Under the pieces are notes generated by a model. That model saw only the letters and a list, made by a program, of their open reading frames with translations. It was not told where the DNA came from and did no database searches. Shown in pieces: positions 9,889-19,118 of a stretch of DNA of 64,000 nt. Origin of the DNA: Amycolatopsis jejuensis (GTDB lineage: Bacteria > Actinomycetota > Actinomycetes > Mycobacteriales > Pseudonocardiaceae). Each line of letters starts with the position of its first letter. The first letter of the stretch is position 1. The stretch covers positions 1 to 64,000 of the forward strand of contig NZ_JNYZ01000049.1 of NCBI RefSeq assembly GCF_000717335.1. Reading direction: 5' to 3'. The translations under genes were made by a program, and so were the position numbers.

Positions 9889-11048
9889 GCGGGTACCTCC
9901 AGTTCCAGTTCGGTGCCGCCGTTCGCGCCCGTCCGCACCTCCAGCGTGCCGCCTACTTGCCCGGCGCGCGAACGCATCCCGCGCAATCCGAATCCGTCGG
10001 CCCCCGGCACAAATCCGCACCCGTTGTCCGCTACCCGTAACCGGATCGCTCCGTCCACAGCGGACAGCTGGAGCTCTACCGCGGTCGCCCCCGAGTGCTT
10101 GCGGACGTTCGCCAGCGCCTCCTGCGCCGCTCGCAGCAACACCACCTCGACCGCGGTCGGCACCGGCGGGAGGGCATCGTCCACTTCGCACTTGATAGGT
10201 ACGCCGGTCTCTTCGGCGAGCCGATTTGCCTGCCGCCGCACTGCCTCCGGTAGCGAGCCAGTGGCCAAATCGGACGGTGCGAGCGCGGCGACCATCGCGC
10301 GTGCCTCGGCCAGGTTCTCGCGCGCGGTGCGGGCGGCGAGCGCCAAATGCTTGCGTACCACCACCGGATCGGTGTCCAGTTCGGACTCGATCGCCTGGGT
10401 CAGCGCGACGATGCTGGTGAAGCCCTGCGCGAGCGTGTCGTGGATTTCCCTGGCCAGCCGCTCGCGTTCGGCCGCGGTACCGGCGTCCCGGGACAGCCGC
10501 GCGACCTCCGCCTGGCTCGCCTCGAGCTTGCGGATCAGGTCGGCACGGGCGCTGCTTTGGTCCAGTATGTCGCTGATGAACTTCCCGGCGAGCACGCCGA
10601 AGACGAGCAGGATACCGGTCATCGGCAGCAGGACCGGGAGCATCGGGTTGCCCCAGCCGCCGTCGAGCACGGCCGCGGTGGGCTCGAGCAGGATCAGCAG
10701 CGTGGCCCAGCCGACCGCGAGCCGCAGGGTCAGCATCATGAACAGCAGTGGGGTGGAGAAGAACAGCACGAAGCTCGACGTGGTGTCGGCGAGGATGGCG
10801 GTGGCGGTGCACAGCACCACCGTGGCCGTCGCCGCGACGCGGGCCGGGCGGCCGCCTTCCCCGAGCACGACGCGGCGGCCGGTCACGAGGTACGCCAGCG
10901 CCATGGTCCCCATCGCGACCTCGGCCACCACTTTGTCCGTCACCGGGGAGTCGGTGAAGGCCACCATGATCGCGGTCGCCACGTAGGCGACCGCGAACAG
11001 GACCTCCCAAGCCCAGTACGACTGCTGAGACGCGTCGCGCTGGGTCAC
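9885..11048 (-). CDS. HisKA_3-type sensor histidine kinase
   Basis: The 387-residue kinase starts at GTG 11048, overlapping the permease stop by GTGA. About 120 N-terminal residues form four or five membrane helices with little extracellular sequence. The dimerisation box is ERERLAREIHDTLAQGFTSIVALTQ with the phosphoacceptor His near residue 200. The ATPase domain shows ALANVRKHSGAT, DNGCGF and GFGLRGMRSRAGQVGG. This is the DesK/LiaS-like class, often sensing membrane state or cell-envelope drugs. Its position behind an ABC-2 exporter suggests that the exporter substrate or its membrane effect is the signal. Confidence 0.92.
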   Translation of the reverse strand: MTQRDASQQSYWAWEVLFAVAYVATAIMVAFTDSPVTDKVVAEVAMGTMALAYLVTGRRVVLGEGGRPARVAATATVVLCTATAILADTTSSFVLFFSTPLLFMMLTLRLAVGWATLLILLEPTAAVLDGGWGNPMLPVLLPMTGILLVFGVLAGKFISDILDQSSARADLIRKLEASQAEVARLSRDAGTAAERERLAREIHDTLAQGFTSIVALTQAIESELDTDPVVVRKHLALAARTARENLAEARAMVAALAPSDLATGSLPEAVRRQANRLAEETGVPIKCEVDDALPPVPTAVEVVLLRAAQEALANVRKHSGATAVELQLSAVDGAIRLRVADNGCGFVPGADGFGLRGMRSRAGQVGGTLEVRTGANGGTELELEVPA

Positions 11049-11860
11049 CGAGCTTCGTTCGTCCACCGGAACGTCACCCTCGCGAGCACCAGGCCCACCA
11101 CGCACCACACCGCCAGCACCAGCGCCACCATCGGAAGCTCCCATGTCCCCGCCATCTCCTGCGTCGCGGCCTCCGGCGGCAGGAACACCGAGCGGAAACC
11201 TTGGCAGATCCATTTCAGCGGGAAGAACGACGCGATGTCGACCATGACCCGCGGCAGGTTCCGGATCGGCGTCACGAACACCCCGGAAATGAACTGCAGC
11301 ACCAGGTACACCATCTGCACCACGGCCACCGTGCCGTTCGTGGTGCGGGTGAGCGAGGTGATCGCGATGCCGAGCAGGGTCGACGACACGATCCCGAGCA
11401 CCAGCACCCAGAGCAGGGTCAGCCACTTCGCCGGGTCGGCAGGCAGGTCGAGGTCGAACAGCAGCATCGCGACCGCGGCCATCAGCACGGTCTGCGCCAC
11501 GCTGGTCACCGCGACCATGATCATCTTGCCGATGAAGTACGCCGCCGCGGGCATCGGCGTGCCGCGAAGCCGTTTGAGCGCACCGACTTCCCGGTCGTTG
11601 GCGATCCCGATGCCGACGCTGTTGAACGACGTCGACACGATCCCCGCGCCGATCATCCCGGCCGCGAGCAGCTGCCCGGACGACACCCCGGCCTGCGCGG
11701 TCGGGCCGTTCAGGATGGAACCGAGCAGGATCATCAGCACCGCGGGCAGCGAGAACGTGAACACCACCTGCTCGCGGTTGCGGAAGAACTGCCGCAGCTC
11801 CACGGCGCCGCGGGCGAGGCCGAGGCTGAGGGTGCCCGGCAGGGCCAAGGTCGTGGTCAC
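11045..11860 (-). CDS. ABC-2 type exporter permease
   Basis: A 271-residue permease with six predicted helices, starting at GTG 11860 by a GTGA overlap with the ATPase stop. Sequence features are the N-terminal FFRNREQVVFTFSLPAVLMILLGSIL and a central GALKRLRGTPMPAAAYFIGKM loop typical of daunorubicin-type ABC-2 exporters. Together with the upstream ATPase it should move a hydrophobic drug or lipid outwards. The longer upstream open frame was rejected because it lies opposite coding sequence of the ATPase. Confidence 0.9.
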   Translation of the reverse strand: MTTTLALPGTLSLGLARGAVELRQFFRNREQVVFTFSLPAVLMILLGSILNGPTAQAGVSSGQLLAAGMIGAGIVSTSFNSVGIGIANDREVGALKRLRGTPMPAAAYFIGKMIMVAVTSVAQTVLMAAVAMLLFDLDLPADPAKWLTLLWVLVLGIVSSTLLGIAITSLTRTTNGTVAVVQMVYLVLQFISGVFVTPIRNLPRVMVDIASFFPLKWICQGFRSVFLPPEAATQEMAGTWELPMVALVLAVWCVVGLVLARVTFRWTNEAR

Positions 11861-12696
11861 GATTGTTCCCCGATCAGGTCGAGATAGACGTCTTCCAGGC
11901 TCGGCCGCGTCACGGTCAGCCCGGCGAGTTCGCCGCCGGAACCGGCCAGCTGCGTGACGAGCTTGGTCGGGAATGCGGTTCGTTCCTCGTGGCTGCCGCG
12001 TTCGTCGTGCCATCGCACGACGGCCTCCGCGCGTTCGCGGCCACCGAGCGTGGCCGGCGTGCCCTCCGCGACGATTTCGCCGCGCGCGAGCACTGCCAGC
12101 CGGTCGGCCAACGCCTCGACTTCATCGAGGTAATGCGTGGTCAGGAGGATCGTGGTGCCCTCGTGGGCGAGGCCGTCGATGAGGGTCCAGAACTGCCGGC
12201 GGGCCTCCGGGTCGAATCCGGTGGTCGGCTCGTCGAGGAAGAGCAGCTCGGGCCTGCCGATGATGCCGAGCGCGACGTCCACGCGCCGGCGTTGCCCACC
12301 GGACAACGACTTCACTCGCGCGCCCGCCTTGGTGGTGAGGCCGACCTGGTCGATCACCTCCTCCGCGTCGCGCGGGTTCGGGTAGTACTTCGCGAAGTGC
12401 CGCACGGTTTCCACCACGGTCAGCTCCGCCGCGTCGGTGGCCGTCTGCAGCACGACGCCGATGCGGGCGCGCCACGCGCGTCCCGCGGTACCCGGGTCCT
12501 CGCCGAGGACGGTGGCTTCCCCCGCCGTCCGCTGCCGGTGTCCCTCCAGGATCTCGACGGTGGTCGTCTTGCCCGCGCCATTGGGGCCGAGCAGGGCGAA
12601 CACCTCGCCGTCGAGGATGTCGAGATCGATCCCGGCGACGGCTACGTGCCCCGGGTACTCCTTGCGCAGTCCGCGCACTCGCACTGCTGTGCTCAT
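11857..12696 (-). CDS. ABC exporter ATP-binding protein
   Basis: A 279-residue ATPase with Walker A LLGPNGAGKTTTVE (about residue 35), signature SLSGGQRRRVDVAL, Walker B LLFLDEPTTGFD and an H-loop TTHYLDEVEALAD. It belongs to the drug-export (DrrA-like) branch. It is the first gene of a four-gene operon with permease, kinase and regulator, all joined by 4-base overlaps. The ATG at 12696 has no strong ribosome site; CACGCT six bases upstream fits a leaderless start. Confidence 0.93.
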   Translation of the reverse strand: MSTAVRVRGLRKEYPGHVAVAGIDLDILDGEVFALLGPNGAGKTTTVEILEGHRQRTAGEATVLGEDPGTAGRAWRARIGVVLQTATDAAELTVVETVRHFAKYYPNPRDAEEVIDQVGLTTKAGARVKSLSGGQRRRVDVALGIIGRPELLFLDEPTTGFDPEARRQFWTLIDGLAHEGTTILLTTHYLDEVEALADRLAVLARGEIVAEGTPATLGGRERAEAVVRWHDERGSHEERTAFPTKLVTQLAGSGGELAGLTVTRPSLEDVYLDLIGEQS

Positions 12697-12803
12697 GGGT
12701 TCAGCGTGCGCCGGGCACCGGGGTCCGCGTGACGTCCAGGCAGTGGAATCCGGCTGTCCACCGAACGGTGGACAAGCTGGTTCCCCGTGAAACCACGACT
12801 GTT

Positions 12804-12831
12804 GACAGATTGTCTAACATGACAAGATGTC
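12804..12831. promoter_or_regulatory. Double operator and leaderless promoter of the EphD-like gene
   Basis: Two identical dyads GACA-N3-TGTC occur at 12804-12814 and 12821-12831, 17 bp apart centre to centre. Between them TAACAT (12815-12820) forms a -10 box six bases before the ATG at 12827, so the transcript is probably leaderless and the second operator covers the start codon. The TetR regulator cotranscribed downstream is the natural binding candidate. Confidence 0.6.
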
Positions 12832-14542
12832 TCACAAGCAGGTGACGGCCAGCGACGGAGTCCGCCTCTCGGTCCGCGTGCGCGGGCTGCCGGACGGGCC
12901 AACGGTCGTGCTCGTGCACGGCTATCCGGACAACAGCTCGATGTGGGACGGCGTAGCCGAGGAGCTGGGTCGGCGATACCGCGTGGTCGTCTACGACGTG
13001 CGGGGCGCGGGCGAATCCGACAAGCCGCGCGCCCGGCGGGCGTACCTGCTCGACCAGCTGGCCGACGACCTCGCCACGGTGATCGACGACGTGCAGCCCA
13101 GCGGCAAGGTCCATCTCGTGGCGCACGACTGGGGGTCGATCCAGACGTGGCATGCGGTGACCGGCGACCGGCTGCGCGGGCGGATCGCGTCGTACACCTC
13201 GCTTTCCGGCCCGAGCCTCGACCACGCCGGTGCCTGGTTCCGCGAGCAGCTGACCCGGCCGACGCCACGGCGGCTGAGGCACGCGCTGCGGCAGCTGCTG
13301 CACTCGTACTACATCGTCGCGTTCCAGGTACCGCTGATCCCGGAACTGTTGTGGCGCACCGGAATCATGCGCACGTTGATCCGTAGGCTGGAACCGGCCG
13401 AGGCCTCGCCGGACACGCTCGACGGCGTGCACGGGCTCAAGCTCTACCGCGCCAACATGGGTCCGCGGATGGCCCGGCCGCGCCCGCGCCCCGCGGAAAT
13501 CCCGGTACAGGTCTTGGCTCCGACCGGCGATGCGTACGTCACCACTCCGCTGCAGACCGAGATCGCGCGCTGGGTACCGGATCTGCGGGTCCGCCGGCTG
13601 GTCGGGTCGCATTGGATCACGCGCAGCAAGCCGTCGGTGGTCGCTGCGGCGGCGGCCGAACTGATCGAATACGTCGAAACCGGGGAGGAAACACGCGGCT
13701 TGCGGCGAGCCCGTGGTGGTACCGGACGGTTTGCGCACCAGCTCGTGGTGGTGACCGGCGCAGGCAGCGGAATCGGGCGGGAAACCGCGCTGGCGTTCGC
13801 CGCGGAAGGCGCCGACGTCGTCGTTTCCGACATCAACCCGGAATCGGTGGTGGAAACGGCAAAACTGCTGCGGGAACGCGGCGTGACGGCCGGTGAGTAC
13901 ACAGTGGACTCTTCGGACGGCTCCGCGGTCGCACAGTTCGCTTCGCAGGTGCGGGCCGATTTCGGCGTGCCGGACATCGTGGTGAACAACGCCGGAATCG
14001 GAATGTCCGGCTCATTCCTGGACACGACGGTCGAGGATTGGGAAAAGGTCGTCGACGTCAACCTGTGGGGCGTGATCCACGGCTGCCGCGCGTTTGTGCC
14101 GATGATGACGGAACGGGCGGAGGGCGGGCAGATCGTAAACCTTGCGTCTGCTGCCGCGTACCTGCCGTCGAAAATCCTCACCGCTTATGGCACTACAAAG
14201 GCGGCGGTACTCGCGCTGAGCAACGGACTTCGCGCAGAACTGGCGTCCGACGGAATCGGCGTGACGGCGGTCTGCCCAGGCTTGGTGAACACCAACATCA
14301 CCAACACGACCAAGTTCGTCGGCGTCGACGCTGCAGAAGAAAAGCGACGGCAGAAACAATCGTCGAAACTCTACGCCCGGCGCAATTTCGGCCCGGAACG
14401 CGTGGCACGCGACATCCTGCGGGCAGTGGAGAAGAACGTCGCGATCCAACCGTCCACTCCGGAGGCGAAGGTCGCACTGGTCCTTTCGCGACTGACCCCC
14501 GGTTTGCTTCGCGCAGCAGCCAAACTGGACGTCACACCGTGA
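12827..14542 (+). CDS. ephD: EphD-like alpha/beta hydrolase-SDR fusion
   Basis: This 571-residue protein joins two enzymes. Residues 1-290 are an epoxide-hydrolase-type alpha/beta hydrolase with oxyanion segment HGYPDNSSMW and nucleophile D101 in AHDWGS. Residues from about 305 on are a short-chain dehydrogenase with VTGAGSGIG for NAD(P) binding and catalytic Y454/K458. The same architecture is found in M. tuberculosis EphD (Rv2214c), implicated in mycolic acid modification. The exact substrate here is unknown; a lipid epoxide or oxo-lipid is plausible. The last codon overlaps the TetR start by GTGA, and the promoter carries a double dyad operator. Confidence 0.88.
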   Translation: MSHKQVTASDGVRLSVRVRGLPDGPTVVLVHGYPDNSSMWDGVAEELGRRYRVVVYDVRGAGESDKPRARRAYLLDQLADDLATVIDDVQPSGKVHLVAHDWGSIQTWHAVTGDRLRGRIASYTSLSGPSLDHAGAWFREQLTRPTPRRLRHALRQLLHSYYIVAFQVPLIPELLWRTGIMRTLIRRLEPAEASPDTLDGVHGLKLYRANMGPRMARPRPRPAEIPVQVLAPTGDAYVTTPLQTEIARWVPDLRVRRLVGSHWITRSKPSVVAAAAAELIEYVETGEETRGLRRARGGTGRFAHQLVVVTGAGSGIGRETALAFAAEGADVVVSDINPESVVETAKLLRERGVTAGEYTVDSSDGSAVAQFASQVRADFGVPDIVVNNAGIGMSGSFLDTTVEDWEKVVDVNLWGVIHGCRAFVPMMTERAEGGQIVNLASAAAYLPSKILTAYGTTKAAVLALSNGLRAELASDGIGVTAVCPGLVNTNITNTTKFVGVDAAEEKRRQKQSSKLYARRNFGPERVARDILRAVEKNVAIQPSTPEAKVALVLSRLTPGLLRAAAKLDVTP

Positions 14543-15183
14543 GCCGCCCGCGCCGGATGACCGCAGAAGCCCGGCGTGCAGACTTGATCGCGGCAGCGCT
14601 GGACCTGTTCGGCAGCCGCGCACCGGAATTGGTGACGGTAGACGACATCATCGCGCGCGCCGAGGTATCACGGCCATTGTTCTACCGATACTTCTCCAGC
14701 CTGCGTGAACTGCAAATGCAGGCATTGCGCACGGTCACGGATGGCTTGGTAGCCCGACTGGCGACGCTGGAAGAAGGCCCACCGGAAGAACGACTACGCG
14801 CGGCGGTACGAGGCTTGATAGACGTAGCCGGGCATTACCGGGCAGGCTATATCGCATTGCTGCGCACCGGTTCGGTAATCGCAACGTCAGAAACCGATGC
14901 CGCCATCGATGAAGTACGCAATCGAGCTGTGGAACTGATTCTCGACGCATTGGCAATCACCGAGCCGTCACCACTGGTGCTGTTGACCATACGATGCTGG
15001 ACTGCAGTAGTAGAAGGCGCACTACTGTCGTGGCTACAGGAAGGCACCGTAACCCGAGAATCCTTGGACAGCTGGCTAGTAGCCCAACTAACCGCCATGC
15101 TGACCGCCACGCGCACACACCCCCAGGACCAGGGCAGCCAGCCCCCGCCCTGCACCCCGATACGAAGCCAAAACACGGTTTGA
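14539..15183 (+). CDS. TetR-family regulator of the EphD-like gene
   Basis: A 214-residue TetR protein starting at GTG 14539, coupled by GTGA to the hydrolase-reductase fusion. The helix-turn-helix is VTVDDIIARAEVSRPLFYRYFSSLRELQ (about residues 32-60). The ligand domain resembles regulators of lipid genes but gives no specific ligand. The C-terminal tail is basic and proline-rich. Its last codons and stop lie inside a perfect 24-bp hairpin shared with the convergent citrate synthase gene. It probably represses its own operon through the GACA-N3-TGTC sites. Confidence 0.88.
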   Translation: MSRPRRMTAEARRADLIAAALDLFGSRAPELVTVDDIIARAEVSRPLFYRYFSSLRELQMQALRTVTDGLVARLATLEEGPPEERLRAAVRGLIDVAGHYRAGYIALLRTGSVIATSETDAAIDEVRNRAVELILDALAITEPSPLVLLTIRCWTAVVEGALLSWLQEGTVTRESLDSWLVAQLTAMLTATRTHPQDQGSQPPPCTPIRSQNTV

Positions 15184-15233
15184 GGGGGCTTGTCAAGGCA
15201 CCTTTCCCGCCTTGACAAGCCCCCTCAAACCGT
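15175..15233. terminator. Perfect 24-bp bidirectional hairpin
   Basis: Arms at 15175-15198 and 15210-15233 are exact reverse complements (ACGGTTTGAGGGGG then CTTGTCAAGG), with an 11-base loop CACCTTTCCCG. It sits between the convergent TetR and citrate synthase genes and contains the TetR stop codon (15181-15183). Such strength on both strands supports bidirectional termination. Confidence 0.8.
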
Positions 15234-15272
15234 AGTCACAATCAGGCTTCGGGGTGCCCGGCCAGAGTCACG

Positions 15273-16412
15273 TCAGTGCTTGGTGACGTGCTCCCACCCC
15301 TCAACATCCTCCGGCTTCCGAGCCCCAGGCCCCACGTACTTCGCCGACGGACGAACCAACCGCCCAGTCTTCTTCTGCTCCAGAATATGCGCCGCCCACC
15401 CGGCAGTCCGAGCGGAAGAGAACATCGCAGGCATCATGTGCGGCGGAACCTGCGCAAAGTCGAGAATCACCGCAGCCCAGAACTCGACGTTCGTCTCAAT
15501 GGGATGATCCGGCCGCCGCTCCCGCAACTCAGCCAGCGCAGCCTGCTCGAGCGCCGCAGCGACCTCATACCGCTCCGCCCCGAGCTCCCTGCAGGTACGC
15601 CGCAGCACCCGAGCCCGCGGGTCCTCCGCGCGGTACACGCGGTGCCCGAAGCCCATCAACCGCTCCTTGCGGTCGAGAATGCCCTTGACCAGGCCCCGTG
15701 CGTCGCCGGTCCGCTCGACCTCCTCGATCATCGGCAGCACCCGCGCCGGAGCGCCGCCGTGCAGCGGCCCGGACATCGCGCCGATCGCGCCGGACAGGGC
15801 CGCCGCGACGTCCGCCCCGGTGGAGGCGATGACGCGCGCGGTGAAGGTGGAGGCGTTCAGGCCGTGCTCGGCGGCGGAAACCCAGTACGCGTCGACCGCC
15901 CGGACGTGCGCCGGGTCCGGTTCGCCGCGCCAGCGGATCATGAACCGCTCGGTGATCGACTGTGCCTCGTCGACCCGGGACTGCGGCACGGCGGGCTGGC
16001 CGATCCCGCGGGCGGACTGGGCGACGTAGGACAGCGCCATCACCGAAGCGCGGGCGAGCTGGTCACGGGCGTCCTGGTCGCTGATGTCGAGCAGCGGCCG
16101 GTAGCCCCAGATCGGTGCCACCATGGCTAGGGCGGCCTGTACGTCGACGCGCACGTCCCCGGTGTGCACCGGGAGCGGGAACGGCTCGGCGGGCGGGAGC
16201 CCGTGCCCGAACCGGCCGTCGACCAGTAGTCCCCATACGTCGCCGAAGGTCACCTTGCCGGCAAGGTCCTCGATGTCGACGCCGCGGTAGCGCAGTGCCC
16301 CGCCGTCCCGGTCGGGTTCGGCGATTTCGGTACGAAACGCGACGACGCCTTCGAGGCCCGGTCGGAACCCGTCGTCGGCCTGGTCGGTCTTGCTGATCGT
16401 GGAGGTAGTCAC
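15273..16412 (-). CDS. citA: Citrate synthase 2 (CitA-like)
   Basis: A 379-residue citrate synthase-family enzyme with the active-site segments GAMSGPLHGGAPARV (His), MGFGHRVYRAEDPR (His) and AVILDFAQVPP (Asp). It is shorter than the main gltA product in this window (438 residues) and matches the actinobacterial second citrate or methylcitrate synthase class. No prpB/prpD neighbours are present, so citrate synthesis is the default call. The GTG start at 16412 has only a weak AAGAG site. It is divergent from pdxH across a 403-base gap. Confidence 0.9.
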   Translation of the reverse strand: MTTSTISKTDQADDGFRPGLEGVVAFRTEIAEPDRDGGALRYRGVDIEDLAGKVTFGDVWGLLVDGRFGHGLPPAEPFPLPVHTGDVRVDVQAALAMVAPIWGYRPLLDISDQDARDQLARASVMALSYVAQSARGIGQPAVPQSRVDEAQSITERFMIRWRGEPDPAHVRAVDAYWVSAAEHGLNASTFTARVIASTGADVAAALSGAIGAMSGPLHGGAPARVLPMIEEVERTGDARGLVKGILDRKERLMGFGHRVYRAEDPRARVLRRTCRELGAERYEVAAALEQAALAELRERRPDHPIETNVEFWAAVILDFAQVPPHMMPAMFSSARTAGWAAHILEQKKTGRLVRPSAKYVGPGARKPEDVEGWEHVTKH

Positions 16413-16815
16413 TCTTCGCGAACCCTTTCGATGCGCATTCCCCGGCTGTGTTTCTTCGCGCGCGGCGGGAACACGCGGCTCCTGCGCGCCTCATCGCACG
16501 GTGGGTCAAACCATGCTCCTCGACGGGGGTCCGGGGCAACGGAAGATGTCGTGGTTTCGGTCACGATTACGAGAACGATTCAGCCCAGGTGAGCGCAGGA
16601 CGCGAAGTTCTTCGTCGCGGGCGGTGACCGAGTCGGTGGGACGGGGTGCCGTTGACCGGGAATCGGGCGCATGAACACGAGGTGGCGACCCGCTGGCCGA
16701 CCGGGGGTGGCAGGAGTCACCGTTCGGTGGGTTTCGCCCTGCGCGGCGAGCCAATAACGTCGGCGGAATAGCCGTGGGTCGACACCCTCACCAGGGGTAA
16801 CGGAGGTTGGGCCGG
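16413..16815. other. Divergent intergenic region citA-pdxH
   Basis: About 400 bases without a believable gene. It must hold the promoters for citA (leftward) and pdxH (rightward). I find no repeat, clear operator or hairpin of note beyond the pdxH ribosome site GGAGG at 16802-16806. Confidence 0.6.
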
Positions 16816-17481
16816 ATGACACCGGAGATCGACGAGGCAGTGGTCCGCCTGCCCGGCATGCGGGTGGCCTACGACGGGGCGCCGTTCGACGAGTCCGCGC
16901 TCGCGTCCACGTGGACCGAACAGTTGCAGAACTGGCTGAGCCACGCGGTGTCGGAGGGCCTCGCGGAACCCAACGCGATGGTGCTCGCCACCGCCGACGC
17001 CGAGGGCCGCCCGTCTTCGCGCACCGTGCTGTGCAAAGGCCTCGACGACCGCGGCGTCGTTTTCTATACGAACTACACGTCGGCGAAGAGCCACGACCTC
17101 ACGGCCACGCGGTACGCGTCGGTCACCTTCCCGTGGTACTCGCTGCACCGGCAGGTCACGGTGCGTGGCGAAGTGGAGAAGGTAGCCGCGGACGAGACGG
17201 CCGCGTATTGGGCCCAGCGCCCGCGCGGTTCGCAGCTGGGCGCGTGGGCGTCGCCGCAGTCGCGAGTGGTCGACGGACGCCGCGCGCTGAACAACGCGCT
17301 GCGCAACATCGAGCGCCGCTTCGCCGACGTCGAGCACATCCCGGCCCCACCGCACTGGGGAGGCTGGCGAATCCGCCCGGACTACGTCGAGTTCTGGCAA
17401 GGCCGCGAGGACCGCATGCACGACCGCCTCCGCTACCACCGCACCCACGACGGCTGGCACGTGGAGCGCCTCGCTCCCTGA
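16816..17481 (+). CDS. pdxH: Pyridoxamine 5'-phosphate oxidase
   Basis: A 221-residue FMN enzyme with the family pattern: PNAMVLATADAEGRPSSRTVLCKGLDDRG for FMN binding, FYTNYTSAKSHDL, WYSLHRQVTVRGEVEKV, and C-terminal RIRPDYVEFWQGREDRMHDRLRY. It oxidises pyridoxine or pyridoxamine phosphate to PLP, the cofactor of SerC and of the class V PLP enzyme in this window. The ATG at 16816 has GGAGG nine bases upstream; the in-frame TTG at 16807 would be too close to that site. Confidence 0.95.
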   Translation: MTPEIDEAVVRLPGMRVAYDGAPFDESALASTWTEQLQNWLSHAVSEGLAEPNAMVLATADAEGRPSSRTVLCKGLDDRGVVFYTNYTSAKSHDLTATRYASVTFPWYSLHRQVTVRGEVEKVAADETAAYWAQRPRGSQLGAWASPQSRVVDGRRALNNALRNIERRFADVEHIPAPPHWGGWRIRPDYVEFWQGREDRMHDRLRYHRTHDGWHVERLAP

Positions 17482-17539
17482 CCTGCGACCGCTCTCTGCC
17501 CCGTCTCCCTCCCGGCCCGTCCGCTACCTGCCCGCCGCC

Positions 17540-17570
17540 CCCCGGATCGCCCCGGATCGCCCCGGATCGC
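17540..17570. repeat. 10-bp tandem repeat next to array B
   Basis: The unit CCCGGATCGC is repeated three times directly before the second 30-bp array. It may reflect slippage at the array edge. No gene uses it. Confidence 0.8.
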
Positions 17571-17678
17571 CCCAATGTGGCATTGGGTGCATGTGACGCA
17601 GCGAATGCCACATTGGGTGCGTGGGATGCAGCGGATGCCACATTGGGTGCGTGGGATGCAGCGAATGTGGCATTGGGG
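17570..17678. repeat. 30-bp-period dyad repeat array B (4 units)
   Basis: Core dyads start at 17572, 17602, 17632 and 17662, again at exactly 30 bp. Units 1 and 4 have the TGG centre and units 2 and 3 the CCA centre. The array opens with CCCCAATG and closes with CATTGGGG. It lies between pdxH and the MFS gene, both on the plus strand. The rest of the 302-base gap (17482-17783) holds the MFS promoter and nothing else recognisable. Confidence 0.9.
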
Positions 17679-17783
17679 TGGTGCGGAGCGGGTGGTGCGG
17701 GCTGAGCAGGGCTGGCAGGGCGGAGCGACGGGTGCGGTAAATCACCTGCGCTCCGGTCGTTAGCACGGCTAAGCTGATGGGTC

Positions 17784-19082
17784 GTGACTTCAGAACCGGG
17801 GATACGCCCGCCCCGTAACGGGGCTCGCAAGCTTCTCGGCCGGATTGTCGTCGATACGCGTCCGCTGAAGATTCCGGCGTTTCGGCGGTTGTGGATGTCC
17901 ACCGCGGTGACCGCGGTCGGGTCGCAGCTGACCGCCGTTGCGGTGCCGAAGCAGATTTTCGATCTCACCGGGTCTTCCGGGTACGTCGGGCTCACCGGGG
18001 CCGTCGCGCTCGTGCCGCTTCTCGTGTTCGGGCTTTGGGGCGGGGCGATCGCCGACGCCGTCGACCGGCGGAAGTTGTTGCTGGTCACCAATATCGGGGT
18101 CGCGGTCACGTCGGCGCTGCTGTGGCTGCAGGCGTTCGCCGACTTCCACTCGGTGTGGTTCGTGCTCGTGCTGCTCGCCGCCAACCAGGCCTTCTTCGCG
18201 ATCAACATGCCCACCCGCGGCGCGGTCGTCGCGCGGCTGGTGCCGCCTGCGTTGCTGCCGTCGGCCAACGCGCTCAGTACCACCATGGCCACCTTCGGCG
18301 CGGTGTTCGGGCCACTTTTCGGCGGCGCGCTGATTCCGGTCATCGGACTGTCCACTTTGTACCTCGTGGACGTCTGCGCGCTCGCGATCACGCTCATCGC
18401 CGTGTGGCGGCTGCCGTCCATCCCGCCGCTCGGGGAAGGGGCGCGCAGTGCCGGGCTCGGCTCCGTCATCGACGGATTCCGTTACCTGGCAACGCAAAAG
18501 GTCCTGCTCGCGTCGTTCGTCGTGGACATCATCGCGATGGTCGCCGGGATGCCGCGGGCGCTGATCCCGGAAATGGCCGAGCGGACGTTCGGCGACCCGC
18601 CGGGTGGCGGTCCCGCGCTCGGGCTCCTGTACGCCGCATTACCCGCGGGCGCGATGCTGATCGGGTTGTTCTCCGGCTGGCTGCATCGGGTGACCCGGCA
18701 AGGCGTCGCGGTGGTGGTGTCGATCATTTGCTGGGGCGCCGCGATGGCGGCGTTCGGGCTCGCGCATTCACTGTGGCTGGCCGTGGTCTTCATGGCGCTC
18801 GGCGGCGCATCGGACATGGTCAGCTCGGTGTACCGGCAGGCGATCCTGCAGACCGCGACCACCGACGAGATGCGCGGCCGGCTCCAGGGCGTGTTCACCG
18901 TGGTCGTCGCGGGTGGCCCGCGGGTTGCCGACCTCACGCACGGCTGGGCGGCCGCGGGCTGGGGCACGAGTGCCGCGGCGACCGGTGGTGGCGTGCTGGT
19001 GATCGTGCTGGTGCTGGCGTCGTTGCTGCTCCTGCCTGCCTTCTGGCGGTACCGGGCGCCGCTCGAAGAACACACCCATTGA
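17784..19082 (+). CDS. MFS transporter, EntS-like
   Basis: A 432-residue major facilitator with about 12 hydrophobic helices, in the branch that includes enterobactin exporter EntS and related exporters (N-terminal FRRLWMSTAVTAVGSQLTAVAVPKQIF, loop GGAIADAVDRRKLLL). The substrate is unknown; siderophore export is possible, but the isochorismate synthase is 40 kb away. The GTG start lies eight bases after TAAGCT (17770-17775), suggesting a leaderless mRNA. The stop overlaps the promoter of the lipoprotein gene downstream. Confidence 0.83.
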   Translation: MTSEPGIRPPRNGARKLLGRIVVDTRPLKIPAFRRLWMSTAVTAVGSQLTAVAVPKQIFDLTGSSGYVGLTGAVALVPLLVFGLWGGAIADAVDRRKLLLVTNIGVAVTSALLWLQAFADFHSVWFVLVLLAANQAFFAINMPTRGAVVARLVPPALLPSANALSTTMATFGAVFGPLFGGALIPVIGLSTLYLVDVCALAITLIAVWRLPSIPPLGEGARSAGLGSVIDGFRYLATQKVLLASFVVDIIAMVAGMPRALIPEMAERTFGDPPGGGPALGLLYAALPAGAMLIGLFSGWLHRVTRQGVAVVVSIICWGAAMAAFGLAHSLWLAVVFMALGGASDMVSSVYRQAILQTATTDEMRGRLQGVFTVVVAGGPRVADLTHGWAAAGWGTSAAATGGGVLVIVLVLASLLLLPAFWRYRAPLEEHTH

Positions 19083-19118
19083 CATCGGCGTTACGCCGAA
19101 CGGATTAGCATGTCCGAT

